In this document: in pieces, positions 47,430 to 56,014 of the stretch
Layout: every line of letters starts with the position of its first letter
Numbering within the stretch: the stretch's first letter is position 1
Source of the DNA: Desulfovibrio sp.
GTDB lineage: Bacteria > Desulfobacterota > Desulfovibrionia > Desulfovibrionales > Desulfovibrionaceae
Direction: 5' to 3'
DNA: 56,014 bases
Assembly (NCBI GenBank): GCA_031291035.1
Contig: JAISLI010000015.1
Span: forward strand, 1-56,014
Made by a program: the position numbers and the translations under genes
The notes under the pieces: generated by a model
Databases searched by the model: none
Told to the model about the DNA's origin: nothing
Seen by the model: the letters and a program-made list of their open reading frames with translations, nothing else

Positions 47430-48068
47430 TCAGTCTTGTCTGGAATGTTTGAAAGCCAGAGTGTAGAGATGGTCGAAAAAGTCCACATATTCGACGTTGA
47501 CGCCCTCGGGCACATGCAGTCTGGCCGGGGCAAAATTGAGTATGCCCGCAAGCCCCGCGTTGACCAGATGCTCGGCCGCGCGCTGAGCGCGCTCCGGGGG
47601 TGTGGTGATGATGCCGATTTCGATGCCCGCTTCCAGGACAAGGCGCGGGAGATCTGAAGTGCAACGCACCTCCAGACCGTGGACAATCTCCCCTATTTTA
47701 AAAGGATCGCAATCAAAGATGGCCGTGATGTTGAAACCGCGCGCGCGAAAATCGTCGTGATTGAGAAGTGCCTTGCCGAGATTGCCCACCCCGATGAGTG
47801 CCATGCGCCATTCCTGATCCACGCCCAGGGAGGCTGTGATGGCCTTGATGAGGGAAAGGACGGGGTAGCCCACCCCACGGATGCCGAATTCCCCAAAATA
47901 GGCAAGATCCTTGCGCACCTGGGAGGCGTTCACTCCGCTGGCGAGAGCCAGGGGGTTGGAGGAGATGACTTCCACATTGTCGCGGGCAAAATTCTCCAGC
48001 ACCTGAACGTAGGCGGCCAGACGCTGTATTGTGGCGCGCGGAATGTGTTTTTCTTTCAGGATATCCAT
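47430..48068 (-). CDS. rex: Redox-sensing repressor Rex
   Basis: 212 residues. N-terminal winged helix (IPRATIQRLAAYVQVLENFA, NPLALASGVNASQVRKDLAY with FGEFGIRGVGY) and a Rossmann domain (ALIGVGNLGKALLNHDDF) that binds NADH/NAD+, then the domain-swapped C-terminal helix (VEYVDFFDHLYTLAF). Rex represses energy-metabolism genes when NAD+ is high; in Desulfovibrio it controls sulfate-reduction and ATP synthase genes. It follows atpE by 47 bp on the same strand. Confidence 0.95.
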   Translation of the reverse strand: MDILKEKHIPRATIQRLAAYVQVLENFARDNVEVISSNPLALASGVNASQVRKDLAYFGEFGIRGVGYPVLSLIKAITASLGVDQEWRMALIGVGNLGKALLNHDDFRARGFNITAIFDCDPFKIGEIVHGLEVRCTSDLPRLVLEAGIEIGIITTPPERAQRAAEHLVNAGLAGILNFAPARLHVPEGVNVEYVDFFDHLYTLAFKHSRQD

Positions 48069-48115
48069 GCGTCAGCGGCATAAGGGGCCCCGGCCCCTTA
48101 TGCCGTGTAAAAATG

Positions 48116-48457
<342 letters not shown>

Positions 48458-48495
48458 TTATATATGTTGGACCGCGTACGGCCATTCCCCCAATA

Positions 48496-49200
48496 TCAGT
48501 GCTCCGGCGCCTCAAGGGCGCTCTTTATGTAAAACATGGTGAGCATAAAGAACACGAATGCCTGCATGGTCTTGCCCAGGAGGAACAGGGCGTAAATCGG
48601 CAGTGTGCCCAGAATGGGCGCCATGATGAAAAAGAGTATCATGACGATTTCCTCGCCGCGTATGTTGCCGAAAAGACGGAGCGAAAGCGAAAGCGGGCGC
48701 GAGAGGTGGGAAACAATTTCCAGCGGAAACACCAGCGGCATGAGTATTTTGGACGGCCCGGTAAAGTGGTGTACATAATGGGCTTTCCAGCGCATGAGGC
48801 CTACGGCGTTGTAAAAGACCAGCACAAAGAGAGCCATGCAGACAGTGGAGTTGAGATTGGCCGTGGGCGCGTCAAAGCCGGGGACAAGACCCATGAAATT
48901 CATGCACAGGATATAGATGAACATGCCCGCCAACAGGGGAACGTAGGCGCGTCCCGCCTCCCCCATGGTGCTGCAGACAAAATTCTCGATGGTGTCAATG
49001 ACGGCTTCAAAAAAATTCTGCAGGCTTCCGGGCACAACCGTGAGCCGCCTGCGCACGACAAGGGCCACCGTAAAAAGCGCAGCCATGCAAATCCAGGAAT
49101 AGAAAACATGTTTGAATGCCACAATCTGGCCGTTGATGACAACTTCATCCATGTGAAAAAATGTGGAAAGCAATACCGGATGCGGCAAATCACCTGCCAT
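48496..49200 (-). CDS. atpB: ATP synthase subunit a
   Basis: 234 residues, membrane subunit forming the proton half-channels against the c-ring. It has the conserved helix [20 protein letters not shown] with the essential Arg, [18 protein letters not shown], and the C-terminal [20 protein letters not shown]. First of the F0 genes after atpI; the F1 genes are not in the window, so F0 and F1 are split, as is usual in Desulfovibrio. Confidence 0.95.
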   Translation of the reverse strand: MAGDLPHPVLLSTFFHMDEVVINGQIVAFKHVFYSWICMAALFTVALVVRRRLTVVPGSLQNFFEAVIDTIENFVCSTMGEAGRAYVPLLAGMFIYILCMNFMGLVPGFDAPTANLNSTVCMALFVLVFYNAVGLMRWKAHYVHHFTGPSKILMPLVFPLEIVSHLSRPLSLSLRLFGNIRGEEIVMILFFIMAPILGTLPIYALFLLGKTMQAFVFFMLTMFYIKSALEAPEH

Positions 49201-49234
49201 AAGTCATGCCTCCTGTGGGTACGGGAAATTCACA

Positions 49235-49657
49235 TTATTCCTGACCACGGGTCACTGCCGCATAAGTGAGCAGCGCCGTCACGGCTCCTGTCGTAAATCC
49301 GCCCAGGATGGCGCCCGGCGGGGCCTTGCAAACTGTCAAAGCCAGATACAGCAGGCCGGCCGAAGCAAGCAGCCTGCCGCCCCAGCGCAACAGCACCATG
49401 CGCAAAAATGCCGTGCTGTAGACGCCCGGGCCGGATCGCAAAAAAAAGCGCGACAGCCCGAAAAATATCAGCGCCATAAGGCAGACGCCCACAGCGAACC
49501 AGAACGGCCAGGGCGTCAGAACAAAGGCCGCTCCCCCCGCCGCGAGGCAGAGCATGGACAGCAGGAGCATATTGCGCAACAGCGGCCCTATGGCCGGATG
49601 CCACATGCCGCGCCGCCAAAGGCAGGCGTCAAGACTGTGTATTATGGTTCCCGGCAT
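49235..49657 (-). CDS. atpI: AtpI-like membrane protein (ATP synthase subunit I)
   Basis: About 140 residues with four hydrophobic helices (LLLSMLCLAAGGAAFVLTPW, FAVGVCLMALIFFGL, LLASAGLLYLALTV, GGFTTGAVTALLTYAAV). Its place between atpZ and atpB and its topology identify it as the subunit I protein thought to help assemble the c-ring; sequence conservation in this family is low. Start 49657 (MPGTIIHSL) overlaps atpZ by 29 bp; an upstream ATG at 49702 is possible. Confidence 0.7.
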   Translation of the reverse strand: MPGTIIHSLDACLWRRGMWHPAIGPLLRNMLLLSMLCLAAGGAAFVLTPWPFWFAVGVCLMALIFFGLSRFFLRSGPGVYSTAFLRMVLLRWGGRLLASAGLLYLALTVCKAPPGAILGGFTTGAVTALLTYAAVTRGQE

Positions 49658-49952
49658 CTTTTCCGGCCCCGATATTTTCAATTCCGGCTTTGGCGCGGGC
49701 ATCCCGGTCGGCCATTTTTTTCAGCAAACGGCGGGTGTCCCGGTATACGTTCAAAAAGCCCGCGGCAATGCCGATTACCAGAAAAGCCAGCTTTCCCCAC
49801 GGGCCTGTGTCAAGCCAATAATCCAGGCCGTAGCCCATGCAGAAACCCACAAGAGGGCCGCTGACCAGATGAAGGCCTATGACGCCCGGTCCGGCCAAGG
49901 ACTCCATGCCGCTTTGCTGCTGTCGTAAAATATCCTTGAACACAAGGGGCAC
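49629..49952 (-). CDS. atpZ: AtpZ/AtpI-family F0 accessory protein
   Basis: 107 residues with two membrane helices (GVIGLHLVSGPLVGFCMGYG and KLAFLVIGIAAGFLNVYRD) around a short loop with LDYWLDTGPWG. This is the AtpZ signature, a small protein preceding atpI in many operons and linked to Mg2+ uptake or assembly. Head of the atpZ-atpI-atpB-atpE-rex run. Confidence 0.8.
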   Translation of the reverse strand: MPLVFKDILRQQQSGMESLAGPGVIGLHLVSGPLVGFCMGYGLDYWLDTGPWGKLAFLVIGIAAGFLNVYRDTRRLLKKMADRDARAKAGIENIGAGKDAGNHNTQS

Positions 49953-50002
49953 CTATCACAGAAAAATATTCCAGTCAACCGGTCCGGAGAAATTTGTTGT
50001 AT

Positions 50003-50078
50003 TGGTGGGCCCACCAGGACTTGAACCTGGAACCAGCCGGTTATGAGCCGGGAGCTCTGCCAATTGAGCTATGGGCCC
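50003..50078 (-). tRNA. tRNA with anticodon CAU (Met or tRNA-Ile2)
   Basis: 76 nt including an encoded CCA. Acceptor stem GGGCCCA pairs with TGGGCCC; D stem GCTC/GAGC; anticodon loop CTCATAA with CAT; T arm with GGTTCAAGTCC. The first base pair of the anticodon stem is a C-C mismatch. Initiator features are absent, so it is elongator Met or, if lysidine-modified, Ile2; the two cannot be told apart by eye. Confidence 0.92.
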
Positions 50079-50083
50079 CGCAG

Positions 50084-50150
50084 TGTTTCAATCCACAGCC
50101 GGCCCCATCCGCTGACTGATCCCAGCCCAGCGGACAGAATCCGGGTGAAA
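50084..50150. repeat. Dispersed TTTCAATCCACAG repeat, partial copy
   Basis: TGTTTCAATCCACAGCCGGC and the following CCATCCGCTGACTGATCC match, in reverse, the right end of the element at 3119-3425. It abuts the 5' end of the tRNA gene (6 bp away). Confidence 0.55.
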
Positions 50151-50234
50151 GGACTATATGTCCACATGAACGCGGCGGTCAAGAAAAGATTGAGTTTCCG
50201 CCAGAGCACGAATGACGTAATGCCCCGCGCCTCG

Positions 50235-50733
50235 TTACTCGCTTGACAATGATATACAAGGCCGGGCAGAGTACGGAAAGTCTGAACATGGCCCTTCTGG
50301 TACCCACGGCGCCGGTAATGATAGTGCTGCTCTCCCGCGTACTGTACGGAGAGCCGGTCATCCGTCTCCGTCTTGCGGGGCTTGCGCTGGTGCTTGCCGG
50401 AGTGGTTATTCTGGTCAGCAGAGGAGATTGGCAGCGTCTTTCGGGGGCTGGTCTTCAACAGCGGGAACTTTTGGGCTATCGGCGGAGCTGCCTGCTTCGG
50501 CCTGTATTCGCTTTTTACCCGCAGCCGCCCGCCGGAAATTTCCGTCGCCTCCTAATAACGCGGCGACCTTTTGCTTCGCTGCCCTTTACGACGGCCGAGG
50601 CGCTGTTTCTGCCGCCGCGAATACCCCGCTTCTTGCCGGGGGCATTTTGTATGTGGGTCCGGGGTGTTCGCTGTTGGCGTTTCAGTGGTGGGTCACGGCG
50701 GTGGACAATATCGGTCCTGTCCGCGCAACGTAA
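50235..50733 (+). pseudogene. DMT/EamA-family transporter relic
   Basis: Segments in three frames read as one drug/metabolite transporter: ESLNMALLVPTAPVMIVLLS, RVLYGEPVIRLRLAGLALVL with AGVVILVSRGDW; then FWAIGGAACFGLYSLFTRSR; then LAGGILYVGPGCSLLAFQWW with VTAVDNIGPVRAT. The N-terminal four helices are missing and there are at least two frameshifts. No function can be expected. Confidence 0.7.
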
Positions 50734-50763
50734 AAACAGAAACAGGTTTTTACTGGAGACAAG

Positions 50764-51459
50764 ATGATACGCAAAGTTATTCACATCAATGAGGAACAAT
50801 GTATCGGATGCGGCCTGTGCGTCAACGCGTGCGCCGGAGCCGCCATAGAGATTGTGGAAGGCAAGGCCAGATTGCTGAAGGAATATTATTGCGACGGCAT
50901 CGGCAGTTGCCTGCCCTCTTGTCCGACCGCCGCCATCACCTTTGAGGAGCGTGAAGCGGCTCCCTATGACGAGGCCGCCGCCAAAGAAAACAGGGAATTG
51001 AGAAAACGTAAAAAAATGCTCTCCGGTTTCGGAGCGGAGAGCCTCGTCCGGCGACAGGCGCGGTCTTCGGCAAAAGAGCAGGACATGTCCGGCTGTCTCG
51101 ACCAATGGCCCGTGCAGATTAAACAGGTGCCGGTCAACGCGCCGTATTTTGCTCACGCCAATCTGCTTGTAGCCGCCGTTTGCAGCGCATACGCGTGCGG
51201 CAGTTTTCACAGCGCCTTCATGCGTGACAGAATCACCCTCATCGGCTGCCCCAAACTGGATGGCGTGGATTACAGTGAAAAATTGACGGAAATTGTCGCC
51301 GGTAACTCCATCAGTTCCGTGACTGTTGTTCGCATGGAGGTTCCCTGTTGCGGCGGTCTTGAGCAGGTCGTAAAAAACGCCCTTGAGCGCTCCGGCAAGA
51401 TGTTGCCGAAGCAGGTGGTCATTCTGACCGTAAAGGGTTATGTGCTGGGGGGCTTGTGA
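50764..51459 (+). CDS. 4Fe-4S ferredoxin-domain protein
   Basis: 231 residues. The N-terminal dicluster ferredoxin has CIGCGLCVNACAGA and a second, atypical motif CDGIGSCLPSCPT. The C-terminal 130 residues contain two cysteine pairs or singles in conserved-looking contexts (CGSFHSAF, LIGCPKLD, EVPCCGGL) and resemble the cysteine-rich part of anaerobic iron-sulfur proteins of unknown role. Found in many Desulfovibrio and clostridia; inferred electron carrier or redox-sensing partner. The end overlaps an in-frame start region of rdgB by less than 40 bp. Confidence 0.85.
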   Translation: MIRKVIHINEEQCIGCGLCVNACAGAAIEIVEGKARLLKEYYCDGIGSCLPSCPTAAITFEEREAAPYDEAAAKENRELRKRKKMLSGFGAESLVRRQARSSAKEQDMSGCLDQWPVQIKQVPVNAPYFAHANLLVAAVCSAYACGSFHSAFMRDRITLIGCPKLDGVDYSEKLTEIVAGNSISSVTVVRMEVPCCGGLEQVVKNALERSGKMLPKQVVILTVKGYVLGGL

Positions 51460-51493
51460 GAGCCGGGCGACCCTGTTGGCGCGAGAGATTTTC

Positions 51494-52150
51494 ATGAAGC
51501 GGCGGCCTGTGCTTCTTGCCACCGGCAATGCCGGAAAGGTGGCGGAACTTTCCGCCCTGCTGGACGGGTGCGGAGTGGAAGTCCTCGGTTTGGCCGCTTT
51601 TCCGGAAACAGGCGCGGTTGAGGAAAACGGACTCACTTTCGAGGACAATGCCCTGGTCAAGGCCCGCCACGCCGCCGTAAAAACCGGTCTGGCAAGCTTG
51701 GCGGACGACTCCGGCCTGATGGTGGACGCCCTGGACGGCGCGCCCGGCGTTCATTCCGCCCGTTATGCCGACGATTTGCCGCCCCTGCCCGACGAAAGCC
51801 GTGACGCGCGCAATATTCGCAAATTGCTTCGGGCCGTGGACGCCGTGCCGGAAAACAGACGCGACTGCCGTTTTGTCTGCTGCATGGCCGCCGTGCTTCC
51901 CGACGGGCGGGAAATGCTCATACGCGGCGAGTGGCGGGGCAGGCTGCTCTCAACCCCGCGCGGCGCCAACGGTTTTGGTTATGACCCGGTCTTTTTTGAC
52001 CCTGTGCTCGGCAAAACCGCGGCGGAACTCTCAAGGGAGGAAAAAAACGCCGTCAGCCACAGGGGCAAGGCGTTGCGGGCGCTTTTGGAACATTTTGAGA
52101 ATTTTCTCAACAAAAAAATCGAGCCTTGCGAGAGATACCCCTCTCCTTAA
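51494..52150 (+). CDS. rdgB: dITP/XTP pyrophosphatase
   Basis: 218 residues, house-cleaning enzyme hydrolysing ITP, dITP and XTP. Conserved: LLATGNAGKVAELSALL, TFEDNALVKARHAAVKTGL, LADDSGLMVDALDGAPGVHS, GFGYDPVFFD, and the terminal SHRGKALRAL. ATG 51494 gives the canonical N-terminus. The C-terminal tail is about 15 residues longer than E. coli RdgB. Confidence 0.93.
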   Translation: MKRRPVLLATGNAGKVAELSALLDGCGVEVLGLAAFPETGAVEENGLTFEDNALVKARHAAVKTGLASLADDSGLMVDALDGAPGVHSARYADDLPPLPDESRDARNIRKLLRAVDAVPENRRDCRFVCCMAAVLPDGREMLIRGEWRGRLLSTPRGANGFGYDPVFFDPVLGKTAAELSREEKNAVSHRGKALRALLEHFENFLNKKIEPCERYPSP

Positions 52151-52219
52151 GAGTTTGTCCGCCGCCGGAAGCGTTGAGGCGCGCAACGCTTCCGGCAACA
52201 GGGGAACGCGGTTCCCGCT

Positions 52220-52890
52220 TTACTCGCCAGCATCTCCTTCATCAAACAATTCATCGAACAAACACCGCAACCGAGTAATGGCTTCATCCTGGTCGCGGGT
52301 GACGAAAATGCTGGTGATGCCGAGGCGGCGGATCATGCCTCTCAGCCAGGCCCGCAATTCGCGGCGCACCTTGGCGTCAATGGCGGCGAAAGGCTCGTCG
52401 AGGAAGAGGAGCCCGGGATTGGGGGCGAGTACCCGCGCAAAAGCCACACGCTGTTTCTGCCCCCCGGACAGTTGCGCCGGATAGCGTTTTTTCAGGCCTT
52501 CCATGCCGATCAGTTCAAGCAGTTCCGCAACCCTGCTTTTTATGGTCCCGGCTCTCTCTTTTTTGACAGCCAGGCCGAAGGCTATATTGTCAAAGACATT
52601 CATGTAACGGAACAATGCGTAATTCTGGAAAACGAAACTGATGCCCCGGCGTCCTGCTTCAACCTCGTTCACGCATGTTCCGTCAATAAATATGTTCCGG
52701 AATCAGGGTGTTCAAGCCCGGCTATCATGCGCAGGATCGTCGTCTTGCCGCTGCCGCTGGGATTGATAATTATGTCGCGCGCCGCCAGAATGACGACCGC
52801 CGTCACGGCCCACGCGGCCGCAAGCCCGAAAAGGGTGTTGAGCAGCACGGCGGCCGCGGTCGCGACAAGGGTCAGACGCAGGGCCTTTAT
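52220..52890 (-). pseudogene. cysA: Sulfate/thiosulfate ABC transporter relic, CysW piece fused to damaged CysA
   Basis: Reading the minus strand from 52890, ALRLTLVATAAAVLLNTLFG, LAAAWAV is the second helix region of a CysW/CysT permease. It runs straight into NPSGSGKTTILRMIAGLEHP, the Walker A of the CysA ATPase. One base is missing around 52690, so the frame is lost just before IDGTCVNEVEAG. The next frame (52672-52220) has the Q-loop FQNYALFRYMNVFDNIAFGL, signature LSGGQKQRVAFARVL, and Walker B LLFLDEPFAAIDAKVRRELR. The C-terminal end after DQDEAI is also rewritten. A sulfate importer has been lost by deletion. Confidence 0.8.
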
Positions 52891-52893
52891 ATT

Positions 52894-53020
52894 AGAGCAA
52901 TTTCAAAATGAAATTGCTCTGGCGGCAGGGCGGATGCCCCGCCGCCCACCCATGAGGCGCAGGCGAAACCGCGTTTCGCCGTAAAGCGCCGAAGGGAGCG
53001 TTTCAAAAGCAAAATGCTCT
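52894..53020. repeat. AGAGCA terminal-inverted-repeat element, copy b
   Basis: 127 bp from AGAGCAATTTCAAAATGAAA to GCAAAATGCTCT; the ends form an imperfect TIR (AGAGCAATTT / AGAGCATTTT). It is inserted at the broken 5' edge of the CysW relic. Confidence 0.75.
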
Positions 53021-53101
53021 AGGGGCGGATAAAGACTTGCGCCTGATGAAGATATTATTTATTATAAAGACGATTGTTTTAATAAAATATAAGAAGAAGT
53101 C

Positions 53102-54046
53102 ATGGACCTGCAAAAACTCAAAATTATCCGCCATGCCGCCGCCTGCGGATTTAACCTCACAAGAGCGGCCAAAGAGCTGCACACCTCGCAGCCGGGCGTA
53201 AGCAGGCAGATACGCGAACTGGAAGACGAGCTTGGCGTGGAACTCTTTATCAGGGTCGGCAAGCGTCTGGTGGCCATGACCGAGCCGGGCAAGGAACTTC
53301 TGGAAATTGCCTGCAGAATATTGGCGGATGTAAACAACATCCGGAGCATTCCCGCCAGATTCGAAAAGATCGGCTCAGGCGCCCTGCGTATAGCCTCGGC
53401 CATGTCCGGCATGGGGCGCTTGCCGGAAACTCTGAAGCGTTTTCATTCCTCTTTTCCTGACGTGCGTATTTCCGTGAAGCAACTGGACTCGGCGGGCGTC
53501 GCCTCGGCGCTTCTGCATGACGAGGCCGATATCGGCCTGGCCGGCGAACATTTGTGCAATTTGCGCGATATAGCGGCATTCCCTTGTTTCGTTTTGAAAT
53601 ACAAGGCCCTTGTCCCGGAAAAGCCGACGACGGTCAGGGAGAAAAAAATCAGCCTGCGGATGCTGGGCGCGCATCCCCTGCTCACCCACAACGCCGGGAC
53701 GGAGGAAAGAACCATTGTGGACAATGCCTTTGCGGCGGCCGGACTCAAACCGAACATAATTCTGACGGCGGACGGCCCCTGCCTGATCAGGTGCGCGGCC
53801 ATGGGCATTGGCGCGGCCGTTGTGTGCCACGAGGGGGAGATCAGGGAAAAAGGCCTCCGCGTGCATGAGGTCGAAAACCTTTTCGGCGGCGCGGCTTTTT
53901 TTCTGGGGGTGCGCAGAGGCAAACTGTTCAGGGATTTCGAGCTGCAGCTCGTGCATTTCCTTTTGCCCGAACTGGATTTGGAAACGGTGCGCAAAGAGGC
54001 CTTGAGCAGAAAACCCGCGCCCTATGTTCCCGGCTACGCAATTTAG
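53102..54046 (+). CDS. LysR-family regulator, CysB-like
   Basis: 314 residues. The N-terminal helix-turn-helix (MDLQKLKIIRHAAACGFNLT, RAAKELHTSQPGVSRQIREL) has the CysB/Cbl spacing. The inducer-binding domain follows (ALRIASAMSGMGRLPETLKR, FPDVRISVKQLDSAGVASAL). CysB responds to N-acetylserine and controls sulfur uptake. Its position beside a broken sulfate ABC transporter, divergently oriented, suggests it once regulated that transporter; its own frame is intact. AAGAAG is the only weak ribosome-binding site. Confidence 0.85.
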   Translation: MDLQKLKIIRHAAACGFNLTRAAKELHTSQPGVSRQIRELEDELGVELFIRVGKRLVAMTEPGKELLEIACRILADVNNIRSIPARFEKIGSGALRIASAMSGMGRLPETLKRFHSSFPDVRISVKQLDSAGVASALLHDEADIGLAGEHLCNLRDIAAFPCFVLKYKALVPEKPTTVREKKISLRMLGAHPLLTHNAGTEERTIVDNAFAAAGLKPNIILTADGPCLIRCAAMGIGAAVVCHEGEIREKGLRVHEVENLFGGAAFFLGVRRGKLFRDFELQLVHFLLPELDLETVRKEALSRKPAPYVPGYAI

Positions 54047-54056
54047 GGCTTTTGCG

Positions 54057-55354
54057 TCAATGAATGCAATTCTCCTCCGCGTCCATGACGCAGCCCATCA
54101 TTTCATAGCCCTTTTCCTCAACGCGCCTCCGCGCGTCTTCGGCAAAGCCCGCGTCCAGCTCTCCATATTCGACTTTCGCCCGAATTTCGACGATTGCCTC
54201 CTCCCTGCCGTATCCGGCATCCCGGAGCGCTTTCAGCGCCGTGTAATCAGCGGTTGACGAGTCATCGACAGCAATGGGATCTCCTCCGTCGTCGGGATGC
54301 CAGACCCAGTTCTCGGCGCTGTCGCCGCCGTATGTGTAGACTCCATCATCCCCCAGGCGGTACGCGACGCCGCTGGAAAGCGATTTCCTGTACCCTTCGC
54401 CGATGCCCCTGCTTTCCGTGAAATACAGCCCCCAGCCGAAAGCCTGCGCCCCCTCTCCCGTGCCGATGAAATCCGCGCTCATGCTCTCTATGCCGCGCTT
54501 CGGGGAGCCGTGAAAGGCGGGCTGCTCAAAATACGGATTGCCCTCCGAGTCGTTGACACCCTGGGCGAGTTCGCGTATGGTGTAGCTGTTGACGCCTGAT
54601 GATGTTGACGGAGCATGCGGCTCTATCGCGGAGGACGTTGAGGAAGTCGGCGGCAACTGTTTTTCCACCCGGTGATGATAGAGCCTCACCGGGTTTTCTG
54701 TATCCAACGTCCAGTTTCCGTCAGCCCATTCTTTGACGGTCAGCAGAACGGAATAATCCCTGTCCCCCACACCGAACGCCGAAATGAAGCGGTGTACGGC
54801 CTTAAGCCTCCCGTCCGCGTTCTCCGAATTGTCGGTATGCGTTTCAATGCGCCGTGCCGTGCGCAGTAATTCCGGCAAGGCCGCAATGGCTTCCAGGTGG
54901 GCAAGGGCATCCTCATTTTGGTCGATTTTGAAATGTTCCTTGAAGTCCTTCCCGGACATACCGATGCGCATTCCGGTAGCCTCATTCAGTACGCCCCCGT
55001 CAATGCTGAATGCCCGCAACACGGCGTTCTTTATTTCAGTCGGGAAATTCTTCACCTTGCGCAGCACAAGCGGATTCTGCCCGGCAAAGCGCGGCACCAC
55101 TCTCACGACGTTCACCGGCGCTTCCGGGTCAACATCCGGGCTCAACTGCAAAAGACGGCCGGCCGCCTCGAGTTGGTCCCGGTAGTTCCGCACAAGGGAC
55201 ATGCGCCGGTAATGCCGTTCCTCCGAAGCCCCGGCTTCGGCGTCGGCGAGCCGTCGCGACAGCTCCCCTATCTTTTTGTCGGCGGCGCGTTTGCCCAGCC
55301 AGCCCCCGGCCGCGCCGAAGGCTCCGCCAAGGGCCGCGCCCAGAAGGGCCTGCC
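54057..55354 (-). pseudogene. Phage polyvalent protein, C-terminal part (LPD3-like plus ART-like domains)
   Basis: From the ATG at 55202 the frame encodes 381 residues, but it is open further upstream to about 55354 (glycine-rich ALLGAALGGAFGAAGGWLGK, then AADKKIGELSRRLADAEAG), where the structured repeat begins. So the gene is truncated at its 5' end. Residues about 25-185: NVVRVVPRFAGQNPLVLRKV, RIGMSGKDFKEHFKIDQNED … IETHTDNSEN, like large-polyvalent-protein domain LPD3 of phages. Residues about 225-270: FEQPAFHGSPKRGIESMSAD, FIGTGEGAQAFGWGLYFTES, the ADP-ribosyltransferase-like domain found in the same proteins. These giant proteins are thought to be injected with phage DNA. Confidence 0.65.
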
Positions 55355-55564
55355 GTACCGAATGGTACTTTGCGCCAACGGCGCGTATAAGAAACTGGTT
55401 TTCAGCCCAATCCGGCAGCGTTGATGAAGATATTGTAAAGGCATTGTGGGCGCAGGGCAGCAGCGCCCTCCGACGAGCTATTTGTAGCCATTCTTGAGCA
55501 TTGCTGCCCTGCGCCCAAAGGCATTGGGATGGGACAGCTGGACTTGACAGGGGGGCACATAAGA
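55355..55564 (+). repeat. Structured palindromic element, copy 2
   Basis: Begins GTACCGAATGGTACTTTGCG and GCGCC-AAC-GGCGC, then GTATAAGAAAC, and ends GACAGGGGGGCACATAAGA. The central hairpin is 15 bp, GGGCGCAGGGCAGCA (55448-55462) with TGCTGCCCTGCGCCC (55502-55516), and its loop keeps CCCTCCGACGAGCT and GCCATTCT as in copy 1. It interrupts or abuts the polyvalent-protein gene. Confidence 0.65.
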
Positions 55565-55577
55565 AACTTTGCCGCGG

Positions 55578-56014
55578 TTAGCTTAATGGCGCACTCCGCA
55601 GAAAAGGTATGTCCCCCTGTTTGGCAATGTTTATTCGGTGGAGCAATACAATAGATTTGCGCTTGAATTGGGCGAACCAATGCCGTTGACGGCAATTATT
55701 TCGTTCAATTTCGACTGTGCCGCTCTTGCCTATGACCAATTGTTCTTCTGGGATTTCCGTCGGATAGACCTTCCAGGCGAGGGTTCCCTGATCACGATCC
55801 CCACATCCCCGGTCAATGAGCTGACCGGTATCGCGACAATAAGCCTTCCAGATCCAAAGTTTGTTTTTTTTGAACGCAGATAGTGCCGCATCTCGTCCAA
55901 CTCGACGACAACAGCCTCACAGAGTTCCGGTTTTTCGTAAGCCTTTTCCGCGAAAAGCCGTATCCAGCGCAACACGGCAGGTGTTGAAACCTTGAACATT
56001 CGTGCAATGCAGTT
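55578..56014 (-). pseudogene. IS1-family transposase, -1 frame break at an A8 run, runs off the window
   Basis: Enters from the window end (CIARMFKVSTPAVLRWIRLF, helix-turn-helix of InsA type), then AVVVELDEMRHYLRSKK with the first catalytic Asp. At CAAAAAAAAC (about 55871-55880) the frame must slip by -1 to continue KLWIWKAYCRDTGQLIDRGC, GDRDQGTLAWKV … VEIERNNCRQRHWF, the IS1 DDE core. IS1 elements use A-rich slippery sites, but usually earlier, between insA and insB; here the run lies inside the catalytic domain, so it is either slippage or a mutation. Family similarity ends near FKRKSIV (about 55655), so the C-terminus is lost. Confidence 0.75.

Overview
The window looks like chromosome of a Desulfovibrio-type sulfate reducer (Desulfovibrionaceae). 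The core genes are GC-rich. Markers include a bacterioferritin with Met57 in operon with a CX4C rubredoxin, a very long PEP synthase joined to pyruvate carboxylase, a TRAP transporter, a Rex repressor, split F0 genes and anaerobic GlpABC. Many genes are broken (Sel1, IS110, IS5, IS1, CysA/CysW, DMT, GNAT, Fic, HsdS/HsdM, IcmB), so this genome is actively decaying or heavily invaded, as in some gut-associated Desulfovibrio. That last point is inference.

Layout. 1-3.1 kb: decayed Sel1-repeat genes, then on the minus strand a Nudix hydrolase, an ACT-domain protein and TatA. 3.5-10.25 kb: a five-gene plus-strand operon with overlapping genes (alpha-oxoamine synthase, two GT4 glycosyltransferases, glutamine-hydrolysing asparagine synthase, sulfotransferase), probably building a surface glycoconjugate or lipid. 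10.3-11.9 kb: IS110 relic, a structured repeat, ogt, KilA-N relic. 11.95-35.2 kb, almost all minus strand: xthA, a secreted beta-propeller-like protein, a dctPQM-HAD-glpAB-glpC operon, rubredoxin/bacterioferritin, PerR-like regulator, ppsA, pyc, birA, ybeY, a 7TM-HD phosphohydrolase and phoH. Pyc needs biotinylation by BirA, and Pyc plus PpsA form an anaplerotic/gluconeogenic pair.

35.3-46.5 kb is a mosaic genomic island. It holds a scrambled type I restriction locus (hsdS and hsdM pieces, an inactivated tyrosine recombinase, a truncated VbhA/Fic pair, an AT-rich TIR-domain gene), a relic of a conjugative IcmB-like ATPase, a complete integrase with small accessory genes and a methyltransferase. 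It also holds the most remarkable object here, a 4.6-kb tandem array. The array has five copies of a roughly 580-nt, promoter- and terminator-bounded structured RNA, alternating with six copies (one truncated) of a 36-residue microprotein gene. Helices differ in sequence between copies but keep pairing, while the microprotein changes mostly synonymously. One copy carries an extra 81-residue ORF inserted at a hairpin.

46.5-56 kb: cobS, rex, atpE, atpB, atpI, atpZ, a CAU tRNA, a DMT relic, a 4Fe-4S protein, rdgB, a fused CysW/CysA relic beside a CysB-like LysR regulator, a phage polyvalent-protein fragment, a second copy of the structured repeat and an IS1-family transposase that runs off the end. 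Small dispersed repeats (a 127-bp TIR element and a TTTCAATCCACAG family) recur through the window.
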